From positions 62,001 through 126,000 of the forward strand of contig NZ_LBAW01000011.1 in assembly GCF_001648595.1 (NCBI RefSeq): 64,000 nt of DNA. The letters run 5' to 3'. This document shows, piece by piece, positions 56,776 through 64,000 of this stretch. The notes under the pieces were generated by a model. It worked only from the letters and a program-made list of their open reading frames with translations, was not told where the DNA came from and ran no database searches. The stretch comes from Legionella bozemanae. GTDB taxonomy: Bacteria > Pseudomonadota > Gammaproteobacteria > Legionellales > Legionellaceae. Position numbers and translations under genes: made by a program. Each line of letters opens with the position of its first letter. Within the stretch, counting starts at the first letter, position 1.

Positions 56776-58518
56776 TCATATAAATGCCTGTTGTTTCCAC
56801 ATGTAATGAAATGGTCCATCCCTTTGGATTAACTCTTGAAATTGGCCTTGTTCTACAAGTTGTCCTTTCTCTAATACCAGGATTCTATCCATTTGTTTTA
56901 ATGTGGCAAGTCGATGAGCTACAATAATGGTTGTTTTACCTTGCATGATGTGTGTCAAAGCATGTTGAATATAGCTTTCGGTAATCGAGTCGAGAGATGA
57001 TGTAGCCTCATCCATGATCAGAATTTTGGCTGGTTTTAAATAAGCCCGTGCAATAGCGATGCGCTGTTTTTGTCCGCCAGAGAGTTTCATTCCTCGTTCA
57101 CCCACCAGAGTGTGATATCCTTCGGGTAGCTTTTGGATAAATGCATCGCATTCAGCTAACTTAGCTGCACGATATATCTCTTCTTCAGATGCTTCCAGAT
57201 AACCGTAGCGGATATTATCCAAGATGGAGCGGTGAAATAAATCAACTTGTTGAGGGACCAGTGTGATGGCGCGTCGTAAACTGTTGATGGTGATCGTTTT
57301 TATGTTTTGTCCATCGATAGTTATTTCACCTCGAAAAGGTTCGAAAAGACGCAGGAGTAAATGAATTAAGGTTGACTTCCCAGCTCCTGAGCTTCCAACA
57401 ATACCCACTTTTTCTTCTGATTCAATGCATAAATTAAAATCTTTAAATAAAAGCATTTCAGGATCGTATCCAAAATTTATGTGGCGCAGCTCGATTACCC
57501 CTCTTGTGAGTGCCAAGGGCTTCGCGTCAGGAAGGTCGACCACATCATGGGGTAACATCAGTACATTCATGGCTTGACGAAATTCGCCAATACCTTGAAT
57601 GCTGTTGCCTATGGTTTGTCCTAGTACATAAATATGATTTAGGCTCGTGATGAGTAAAGTAAGCACAAAAGCAAAATCTCCTGGCGTTACATCTGCATGA
57701 ATACGTCCATAAATCAAAAGGCTCATAAAACTTGCCAGTAAAATGAATGTCATCAACCCTTGGAAAAAGTGAAGTTTGAGTAAATCCCATTGAACGTGTT
57801 GTTCCGAAACTTTTAAGGAATTTAGGCTTAGCCCCAAGTGTTCTTTTTCAAACTGGGTTTGACCAAAGATTTTTGCAGTAATGATATTGCTAATTACATC
57901 AATCAATCTTCCGCTCATCTGATTTTTATTGCGGGCGAAGAGTTCGGCGGATTTTCCCACGGATTGAGAGAGCCTCAATGTTATAGAAACAAATAAGACA
58001 GTCCATATAATAAATATTAAGGAAAATCTCCAGGATATAGTTGCTAAGAAAAAGGTTACGATAACTGGTGTTGCCAGCCTTGCTATAAATCCTTCAAAAA
58101 AATTACGGACTAACGGCTCTGTACCATTACTAACATCTTGTATTTTACTGGCAATATCTCCAGCCAAATTACTTTGGAAAAAATGGATGCTGTGTTTGCT
58201 GATGTAATGAAAAAGATCATTAATGATTTTTGCTTTAACAGTAGGGTACATTTTCATCGCGGCATATAAATAGGCGCGCATGGTGAGATTATGGTAAAGA
58301 TCCATACTGACATAAAGACATGCTGGGAGAACGATATGAGGTAAAAGCGATTCTTTGGGCGTATAGCTGACAACATCGATTACCCACTTCATCAAATAGG
58401 CTTGAAAGCTGCTTTCAAATCCAGCAACAATGACTGTAATAAAAAAAATCCAAAGATAGCGTTTATTTTGCCGCAAATAGGGGTTCAAAAACGCGAGGAT
58501 GCCAGGAATTTTTTGCAT
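56776..58518 (-). CDS. ABC exporter (fused permease and ATPase)
   Basis: Half-transporter of the MsbA/HlyB-like exporter class. Six-helix membrane domain at about 15-310 (YLWIFFITVIVAGFESSFQA; FSLIFIIWTVLFVSITLRL; GDFAFVLTLLITSL), then the ATPase: Walker A GIVGSSGAGKSTLIHLLLRL, Q-loop LVPQQVDLF, signature LSGGQKQRIAIARAYL, Walker B ILIMDEATSSLDS and H-loop VAHRLATL. 580 aa, with no signal peptide or peptidase domain. It probably dimerises to export a lipid, peptide or drug; substrate unknown. Confidence 0.9.
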   Translation of the reverse strand: MQKIPGILAFLNPYLRQNKRYLWIFFITVIVAGFESSFQAYLMKWVIDVVSYTPKESLLPHIVLPACLYVSMDLYHNLTMRAYLYAAMKMYPTVKAKIINDLFHYISKHSIHFFQSNLAGDIASKIQDVSNGTEPLVRNFFEGFIARLATPVIVTFFLATISWRFSLIFIIWTVLFVSITLRLSQSVGKSAELFARNKNQMSGRLIDVISNIITAKIFGQTQFEKEHLGLSLNSLKVSEQHVQWDLLKLHFFQGLMTFILLASFMSLLIYGRIHADVTPGDFAFVLTLLITSLNHIYVLGQTIGNSIQGIGEFRQAMNVLMLPHDVVDLPDAKPLALTRGVIELRHINFGYDPEMLLFKDFNLCIESEEKVGIVGSSGAGKSTLIHLLLRLFEPFRGEITIDGQNIKTITINSLRRAITLVPQQVDLFHRSILDNIRYGYLEASEEEIYRAAKLAECDAFIQKLPEGYHTLVGERGMKLSGGQKQRIAIARAYLKPAKILIMDEATSSLDSITESYIQHALTHIMQGKTTIIVAHRLATLKQMDRILVLEKGQLVEQGQFQELIQRDGPFHYMWKQQAFI

Positions 58519-58613
58519 AGCCCAATAGGTAAAGACTTTGTTTTTTAATGTAACACTGATTGTTTTTTGAAGCTAGTTTAGGAATAAGCTGCTTAACCCC
58601 CGCTCTTCAAATG

Positions 58614-58644
58614 GATCGGGTACTGCTTGAGGCAGTACCCGATC
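58614..58644 (-). terminator. Strong hairpin downstream of the catalase gene
   Basis: GATCGGGTACTGC (58614-58626) pairs perfectly over 13 bp with GCAGTACCCGATC (58632-58644), loop of 5 bases. It lies 12 bases after the catalase stop. T-rich sequence is clearer on the plus side, but as no plus-strand gene ends here, it most likely ends katA transcription. Confidence 0.65.
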
Positions 58645-58655
58645 TTGGTTATTTT

Positions 58656-60122
58656 TTAATTGCCAGCTTTCCTTACACCTTTTTCAATGCGTTCGCCAAT
58701 CTGTTGATCGATGTTTTTCCAGTATTCAAATGCTCTTTTTAATACAGGTTCGGAGACTCCATCTTTCAGGTGGCCAACGACGTTGTTAACTAACCTGTTA
58801 CGTGCTTCATCATCCAATACTTTGCGTACGAGGGTATTTGCTTGTCCGAAGTCATCGTCATCTTTGCGGAGAGTATATGCTGCACGTACGAATTCCCCAT
58901 GTGCTTCCCATGTTGCTACCTCTGGGTTTTTTGAGCTATCTGCCTTTGGACCTCCTTTTGAGTTTGGGGCATAAACAGGATCTGAGACGTTCTCAACACG
59001 CATTGCACCATCTTTGCTGTAGGAATGAATAGGGCATTGGGGTTTATTAACGGGTATTTGCTTGTAATTCACGCCCAATCGTGCTCGGTGCGCATCAGCA
59101 TAGGAGAATACTCTTGCAAGAAGCATTTTATCCGGGCTGATCCCTGTTCCTGGCACCATATTATTAGGTTCAAATGCAGCTTGCTCGATTTCAGTGTGGT
59201 AATCCGTTGGATTTCGGTTCAGGGTCAACTTACCAACCTTGACAAGAGGATAGTCTGCGTGTGGCCATACCTTTGTGAGATCAAATGGGTTAAAACGATA
59301 AGTCTCAGCTTCTTTGAACGGCATAATCTGCATGTGAAGTGTCCAACTTGGAAACTCGCTTCGCTCTATAGCTTCATACAGATCGCGAGTATGGTAGTCG
59401 CCGTCTGTCCCTGCCAAGCGATCAGCCTCTTGCTGCGTTAGAAACTCAATTCCCTGATCGGTCTTGAAGTGATACTTTACCCAGAACTTTTCACCTTGGG
59501 TATTCACCCACATGTAAGTATGGCTTGAATAGCCATTCATATGGCGCCAGCTTTTGGGGATCCCGCGGTCACCCATCAGCCATGTCACTTGATGGGCAGA
59601 TTCCGGAGAAAGAGTCCAAAAATCCCACTGCATGTCATGGTCACGCAGGTTGTTATTGGCACGACGCTTTTGGGAGCGTATAAAATGCTGGAATTTCATT
59701 GGATCACGAACAAAGAAAACAGGGGTGTTGTTACCCACCATATCGAAGTTACCTTCACTGGTGTAAAATTTCACAGCGAATCCACGGGGATCGCGCCAGG
59801 TATCAGGACTTCCTCGCTCGCCTGCAACAGTTGAGAAGCGGAGAACTACATTCGTTTTTGTTCCTGGCTGGAAAACAGCAGCTTTGGTGTATTTGCTTAC
59901 ATCTTCGGTTACTTCGAAATGCCCGAATGCTCCGCCACCTTTTGCATGTGGTTGACGCTCTGGAATTTTTTCACGATTGAAGTTTGCCATTTGTTCGATC
60001 AAGTAATGATCATGTAAAAGTATAGGACCGTTTGGTCCAATGGTTAGAGAATGCTCATCACTTGCTACTGGTATCCCTGAATCTGTTGTGGTGAATTTTT
60101 GTTTGTTGTCCTCATCTGCCAT
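58656..60122 (-). CDS. Monofunctional heme catalase
   Basis: Dismutates hydrogen peroxide to water and oxygen. All hallmark residues are visible: distal His59 in RQPHAKG, the [12 protein letters not shown] block with the active-site Asn (residue 131 or 132), and heme-ligand Tyr341 in [14 protein letters not shown]. The NADPH-type small-subunit features and 488-aa length indicate a clade 3-like KatA. GGGAG precedes the ATG. The gene is clearly richer in G+C than its neighbours (29 and 34 of 60 in two blocks counted; 17 and 18 of 60 in blocks of the adjacent genes). A 3' hairpin ends it and a LysR remnant lies upstream. Confidence 0.96.
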   Translation of the reverse strand: MADEDNKQKFTTTDSGIPVASDEHSLTIGPNGPILLHDHYLIEQMANFNREKIPERQPHAKGGGAFGHFEVTEDVSKYTKAAVFQPGTKTNVVLRFSTVAGERGSPDTWRDPRGFAVKFYTSEGNFDMVGNNTPVFFVRDPMKFQHFIRSQKRRANNNLRDHDMQWDFWTLSPESAHQVTWLMGDRGIPKSWRHMNGYSSHTYMWVNTQGEKFWVKYHFKTDQGIEFLTQQEADRLAGTDGDYHTRDLYEAIERSEFPSWTLHMQIMPFKEAETYRFNPFDLTKVWPHADYPLVKVGKLTLNRNPTDYHTEIEQAAFEPNNMVPGTGISPDKMLLARVFSYADAHRARLGVNYKQIPVNKPQCPIHSYSKDGAMRVENVSDPVYAPNSKGGPKADSSKNPEVATWEAHGEFVRAAYTLRKDDDDFGQANTLVRKVLDDEARNRLVNNVVGHLKDGVSEPVLKRAFEYWKNIDQQIGERIEKGVRKAGN

Positions 60123-60260
60123 TCAAATATCTCCCTTAATTAAAGTAATGAGTAGTGATTTTGCTTATGTGGTGATTGTTACTAATTATATCTGTGATAC
60201 TTCAGAATGCTAGTTTTTAGGCGTCAGATTTGACTGCTCTCGTGAAAGCTATGGTTCTAC

Positions 60261-60365
60261 ATGGCTGTATTACAAGGAGTGGGTATTGCATTTTTGCCTC
60301 ATTATTTTTTTGTTACTACCCAAAGGTCATCGTTTCCTCTGGGAAACATAAGTTACTTCCTTTGA
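60261..60365 (+). pseudogene. Fragment of a LysR-type regulator
   Basis: A 34-codon frame in the 290-base gap between the catalase and the GH64 gene reads AVLQGVGIAFLPHYFF, close to the conserved A-v-l-x-G-l-G-i-a-l-l-P block near the C-terminus of LysR substrate-binding domains. Nothing before or after resembles the rest of such a protein. It may be the remains of an OxyR/LysR regulator that once accompanied the divergent catalase gene. Short match, so tentative. Confidence 0.45.
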
Positions 60366-60413
60366 GTTGCTCTCGATTAAATTACAATTAATGAATGAGA
60401 TTTATTCCAACTG

Positions 60414-61877
60414 TCAGGGATCTATGTGTGGAATCTTTCGATTCTTCATATCGCCGATCACTATTGTTGCAGGTTTTGTATCGGTCTGTGTATTTGTACC
60501 ATCCATACCTAGAAAATCATCATAGGAAAAAGCGTAGGAATTTAAATAGCTATTTTGTGGATGATCTATATTTTTATCAAAACTCAACGCATGCATAGCC
60601 TCGGAATAAACATTCACACAGGGGGCATCTTTAGTAGCGCCACATTGATTTACAACGTAGTCAACGGAATGATCAACGTTGTTGAAGTAGTATTTTAACA
60701 GCCCTTGCATTTGTTGTTTGTTTCTGAAAACCGGATTTCCTTGCGAATCAAAAAAATCTTTACCAATAAAGGCTGATTCTTTACGCATTAACATACCTGA
60801 AACAATAGCAGAAGTCAGATCGCGTGCAATAGTCGCATCCACCGCGTTTTTATTATTAAATGGTGTTTGTGCTCCCATTAAAATTGAATTACTGGCTTGT
60901 GGTGGACCCAGATTATAAGATAAGGTTTCAGAGCCGGGCTCGCCATCACGTGAAAAAACTAATGTTTGACTGTTGGGCTCAAAAGCTCCTGACCAAATAC
61001 CTTTATTTAATTCGTTTAAATCAATTTTAATGGAACGATTTACTGAAGAAGAATAGTACCTACTCAGTTCATTGATATAGTTGGTAAAATATCCACTAAA
61101 TCGATTGCCAAATCTGCCAGGAGCATCGACTCGCATTAAAGAGTTTGCTGAATTGTAAACAACTAGACTGGACCATTCTGAATGGTTCCACCGTTGAGTA
61201 CACTCAGGGGAGTCTGTTGTTTTACCTGCAGCACGGCAAATGATTGTTTTCATATTTTTAATAACCGCATCGAGTCCGCCAAAATGTCCATATTCATGGC
61301 CTGCTTGTTGAATGGTATAAGGGATGGCAATAAAATCAACGCCAGTTGGGTTAATCACAGTTTCACCACTAGTACTGTAATTAAACTCGACCTTATCAAA
61401 AAGTGTTCCATTTGTAGTTGTTTGAGGGTTGTTTACATCAGGTTGTTTTGGGGTTAGGGTGTCCTTGTCTGTAGGCATATCCAGGGTATTTCCAAAAGAA
61501 ATATAAATTCTCCCTGAAGTAAGATGAGGTATGCAGGCTTGCGCCATTCCTCCTGAATTGGGGATTAATTCGGACAAGGAAATACCATAGTTTTTTCCAT
61601 TCATATTGATATCAGTAATATCAACAAGCGTACCAACACGATTTCCATCATTAAACTTTACATAAGCATGTTTTTTGGTGGCTGGATCAATACCGAGCAC
61701 TACAATGTATGTGGTTCTATTTTCAATATGGGTGTTGTTGGTTTTTGATAGGTCAAAGCTAACCGACATCCCACCACCCTGACATTGATTCTTGGAGAAA
61801 GCATACTCACTCATAGTTAACAAACCAGTCAACCCGAGCATAAAAACGCTTAAACTGCTCAATTTGGAAATTTTCAT
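60414..61877 (-). CDS. Secreted GH64-family beta-1,3-glucanase-like protein
   Basis: Signal peptide at residues 1-28 (LSVFMLGLTGLLTMSEYAFS). The rest resembles glycoside hydrolase family 64/thaumatin-like enzymes: an N-terminal beta domain (YIVVLGIDPATKKHAYVKF; SGRIYISFGNTLDMP), VEFNYSTSGETVINPTGVDF, then YGHFGGLDAVIKN and WSSLVVYNSANSLMRVDAPG with FSGYFTNYINELSRYYSS. GH64 enzymes cut beta-1,3-glucan (laminarin). About 487 aa. Likely secreted by the type II system to degrade fungal or algal glucan; catalytic residues were not verified and the substrate is inferred from the family. Confidence 0.75.
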   Translation of the reverse strand: MKISKLSSLSVFMLGLTGLLTMSEYAFSKNQCQGGGMSVSFDLSKTNNTHIENRTTYIVVLGIDPATKKHAYVKFNDGNRVGTLVDITDINMNGKNYGISLSELIPNSGGMAQACIPHLTSGRIYISFGNTLDMPTDKDTLTPKQPDVNNPQTTTNGTLFDKVEFNYSTSGETVINPTGVDFIAIPYTIQQAGHEYGHFGGLDAVIKNMKTIICRAAGKTTDSPECTQRWNHSEWSSLVVYNSANSLMRVDAPGRFGNRFSGYFTNYINELSRYYSSSVNRSIKIDLNELNKGIWSGAFEPNSQTLVFSRDGEPGSETLSYNLGPPQASNSILMGAQTPFNNKNAVDATIARDLTSAIVSGMLMRKESAFIGKDFFDSQGNPVFRNKQQMQGLLKYYFNNVDHSVDYVVNQCGATKDAPCVNVYSEAMHALSFDKNIDHPQNSYLNSYAFSYDDFLGMDGTNTQTDTKPATIVIGDMKNRKIPHIDP

Positions 61878-62054
61878 TACATAAACCTCACGAAGGTGAA
61901 AAAATTTAATTTTCCTAAAAGGGGGCTTGATGCTCCAGAACTTGTGCTATGGTGCAAAAACAACCTTAAATAGTTATAGATTGATTATTATACAGGTTTC
62001 ATAGCTGTATTTTCTATAAGCAACTGGATTAAGGGCTGAATTAAAGTAACTCGT

Positions 62055-63065
62055 TCAAGAATTAAGGGTTATTAAAATTTTCTTTGCGTCTCGATAACCC
62101 GCAGCGATTCTCTTTCTGATTGTGTTAGAAGAAAAATCAAAGGGTGCACTTACATTTTCCGGATCTTTATTTTCAATGTAAAGGATATTTTCTATGTATT
62201 TGTAATTGATTAGACGTTGATATCCCGGTAGCTGTTTAATAGGGCTATTAGTAGGGATAATTTTGTCAATTTCATTGATGACTTCGATGTATTCATTAAT
62301 TTTTTCCGTTAATTCTTTATTAAATCGGATCTTATTGGAAAACTGAATTTCAAAAATGCGGTCAAAAACGTCAGCCATATTAGCAGGTATTTTGCCTTGG
62401 CTGGGGAAAAGATTGATGACAATAATTTGCTTTTTTACCTCAGGATCAGGATCAAGACATTCTAAAACAGGGGAGAGCGGTGTATTTTCAAATAACCCTC
62501 CATCCCAATAATATGTTTTTTTTATCATGGTCATAGGGAAACCAGGAGGTAAACTGCCGCTTGCCAAAACATGCAAGGGGGTAATTTCCGTTCGATCATT
62601 ACCTTGGTTTGTAAACGTTTTTACCTTGCCCGTTGCAACATCTGTTGCAGTAAGAATTAAACGCGTAGCACTATCATTTACTTTTTTAAAGTCAATATAC
62701 TTGTCTAATAACTGGTGCAAAGGTTTAGTGAAATAAAAACTAGTCCAATCCATTAAATTCCAGTAGTCAATTCGTGGATAAAAAAAGGATGGATTGCCAA
62801 ATAAAGCCAAATAAGAACTCAATTTATCATTTAATAAAGGAGATGAAAAAATCGTAAACTCTTCCCACATTGCTTCAAGAGTTGCAATGGGCTCATCTTT
62901 AGAGCCGACAAGGGTTATAGCATTTATAGCACCTATAGAAACCCCTGAAACAATATCGAGTGAAAATTGAGGATTTTCATAAAGACGTTTTAAGGCGCCG
63001 AACTCATAAGCTCCTAGCGCCCCACCTCCTTGTAGCACCATCCCTGTTTGTTTCATATTATCCAT
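62055..63065 (-). CDS. Patatin-like phospholipase
   Basis: Patatin-family lipid acyl hydrolase. Oxyanion-hole glycines QGGGALGAYEFGAL (12-25), nucleophile Ser43 in SGVSIGAINAI (GxSxG), and catalytic Asp188 in YYWDGGLFENTPL (DGG/A motif); the Ser-Asp dyad is complete. A C-terminal ~120-aa helical region follows. 336 aa, no signal peptide. Legionella encode several patatin-like proteins, some translocated into host cells (for example VipD); whether this one is exported is not visible. The start at 63065 has no obvious ribosome site; ATG 63056 is an alternative. Confidence 0.9.
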   Translation of the reverse strand: MDNMKQTGMVLQGGGALGAYEFGALKRLYENPQFSLDIVSGVSIGAINAITLVGSKDEPIATLEAMWEEFTIFSSPLLNDKLSSYLALFGNPSFFYPRIDYWNLMDWTSFYFTKPLHQLLDKYIDFKKVNDSATRLILTATDVATGKVKTFTNQGNDRTEITPLHVLASGSLPPGFPMTMIKKTYYWDGGLFENTPLSPVLECLDPDPEVKKQIIVINLFPSQGKIPANMADVFDRIFEIQFSNKIRFNKELTEKINEYIEVINEIDKIIPTNSPIKQLPGYQRLINYKYIENILYIENKDPENVSAPFDFSSNTIRKRIAAGYRDAKKILITLNS

Positions 63066-63137
63066 ATTTATGCTAGTTGAGTTTCATCTTTAAGTATAGA
63101 TTATTTTTCTTTAATTCGATGCTCAGTCAAAAGTTCA

Positions 63138-64000
63138 TCATTTAAAAAAAGAGAAGGTGGATTTGCCCTTTGTTTTAGCATGATACATGGCAGTATCAGC
63201 GTTCATAAAAAGTGTTTGAGTATCTGAACCATCTTGGGGATACATTGCAACTCCAATGCTGATGGATGTTTTGATGAAGTGGTCATCTATTTTAATCGGA
63301 TTATGAAAATCTGCTAAAATTCGCTCGAATACTTTAATCAACTCATCAATGTGATGTATTTCTTCAATAATCAATCCAAATTCATCTCCACCGATTCTTG
63401 CAAAATAATCCATTTCTCGCAGGTGGGGAGTTATAATTCCAGGCAAAGCCATTAATAGTTTATCGCCACAAACATGCCCAAAGGTATCGTTAATAATTTT
63501 AAAATTATCAACGTCAATAAAGCATACAGCTAATTGAGAATTATTTCTTAACGATCGGGCTAAGGTGTGCTCCAGATAGTCGAAAAAGCTTAATCGATTA
63601 GGTAATTTGGTTAAAGGGTCGTAATGAGCCATTTTTATCAGCTTCTTCTCATTTTCAAGTCGTTCAGTAATATCACTAAAAATAATAGCAGCTCCTGTAA
63701 GCTTATGATTTATTATAATAGGGATGCAGGTATATTCCACTCCAAAATAACTATGATCTTTTTTCCAGAATACCGCTTCTTTTGCCTTGATTATTGCTTT
63801 CTCCTGGATGGCTTGATAAATCGATGAATGCTCAATTGAGTCAGAAGAAGGGGCTGTTATTTGTTCATTAAGAATTTTAGTTATGAATTCATTTTTTAAT
63901 TCATTACTTGAATACCCCAATAATTTTTCAGCAGCTGGATTAATAAAAGTGATTTTATAATTTAAATCTATTCGTAGTATGCCTTCGCCAGCTGCATTTA
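63138..64000 (-). CDS. PAS-GGDEF diguanylate cyclase (5' end outside window)
   Basis: Makes cyclic di-GMP from two GTP. The C-terminal GGDEF domain has DPLTKLPNR, FIDVDNFKIINDTFGHVCGD and RIGGDEFGLI (active GGDEF signature), ending FMNADTAMYHAKTKGKSTF. Upstream is a PAS/PAC domain (LNYKITFINPAAEKLLGYSS; KDHSYFGVEYTCIPI; GAAIIFSDITERLE). The frame remains open to the window edge and the PAS domain starts beyond residue 1 of any internal Met, so the gene is partial. No EAL domain follows. Convergent with nothing in view. Confidence 0.93.
   Translation of the reverse strand, partial: NAAGEGILRIDLNYKITFINPAAEKLLGYSSNELKNEFITKILNEQITAPSSDSIEHSSIYQAIQEKAIIKAKEAVFWKKDHSYFGVEYTCIPIIINHKLTGAAIIFSDITERLENEKKLIKMAHYDPLTKLPNRLSFFDYLEHTLARSLRNNSQLAVCFIDVDNFKIINDTFGHVCGDKLLMALPGIITPHLREMDYFARIGGDEFGLIIEEIHHIDELIKVFERILADFHNPIKIDDHFIKTSISIGVAMYPQDGSDTQTLFMNADTAMYHAKTKGKSTFSFFK

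Noticed and set aside
59025-59441. 138-codon plus-strand frame inside the catalase gene (and similar long antisense frames there)
   Set aside because: Antisense frames open because of the higher GC; the catalase frame has all family motifs.

Overview
The window looks like a chromosomal stretch of a Legionella species or close relative. It has low-GC coding sequence with gammaproteobacterial housekeeping blocks in familiar order (ribF tail-ileS-lspA; era-recO-pdxJ; nit-tldD; mfd; ligA; dnaE). These are interleaved with large orphan proteins of the coiled-coil or multi-membrane type that Legionella uses as Dot/Icm effectors, including one with a eukaryotic-type U-box. Genus assignment is inference from gene content; no rRNA or tRNA gene was found to confirm it.

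Layout. 1-3.3 kb: ileS-lspA. 3.4-13.3 kb (minus strand): an accessory block. It holds two tandem paralogues of an unknown helical family (the second split by one in-frame TAA), a KDPG-aldolase-like protein without the Schiff-base lysine, a coiled-coil protein with two 74-residue repeats, and a 1039-residue membrane protein. 13.4-18.7 kb: era-recO, then pdxJ overlapping a 2-oxoacid:acceptor oxidoreductase pair (korA-korB). 18.9-24 kb: AraC/GyrI-type regulator, Bax-inhibitor-1 family protein, nitrilase-family amidase with tldD, and an outer-membrane beta-barrel. 24.3-32 kb (minus): mfd, a pentapeptide-repeat protein, and an operon of secreted lipase-like protein, a second secreted protein and rmuC. 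32.2-42.6 kb: ligA, a peptide ABC transporter with substrate-binding protein and two permeases but no local ATPase, and dnaE. 42.7-45.4 kb (minus): pterin dehydratase, hisC-like aminotransferase and the U-box membrane protein. 45.6-47.5 kb: three minor-pilin genes, the third carrying two 138-bp in-frame repeat units at its 5' end. 47.7-52 kb: HlyD/FUSC efflux pair and mltA. 52.2-54.9 kb (minus): polysaccharide deacetylase and a hipBA toxin-antitoxin module with a regular operator array. 55.4 kb to the end: DMT exporter, small glycine-zipper protein, ABC exporter, a GC-rich monofunctional catalase, a GH64-type secreted glucanase, a patatin-like phospholipase, and a PAS-GGDEF protein running off the window.

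Two dispersed non-coding repeat families run through the window. Family A is palindromic, with ends GTAGCCTGGGTG / CACCCAGGCTAC (seven copies). Family B has a core CCATTTTGGCT...GCGAAT...ACAGACCCT (four copies). They sit between genes, and some overlap gene ends, so they affect start and end calls.

The most notable items are the membrane-anchored U-box protein, the four HipB operators at exact 28-bp spacing around a TTGAAA-N17-TATAAT promoter, the in-frame repeat insertion into the pilX-like gene, the single-stop split of one effector paralogue, and the catalase that appears to be horizontally acquired beside a LysR remnant.
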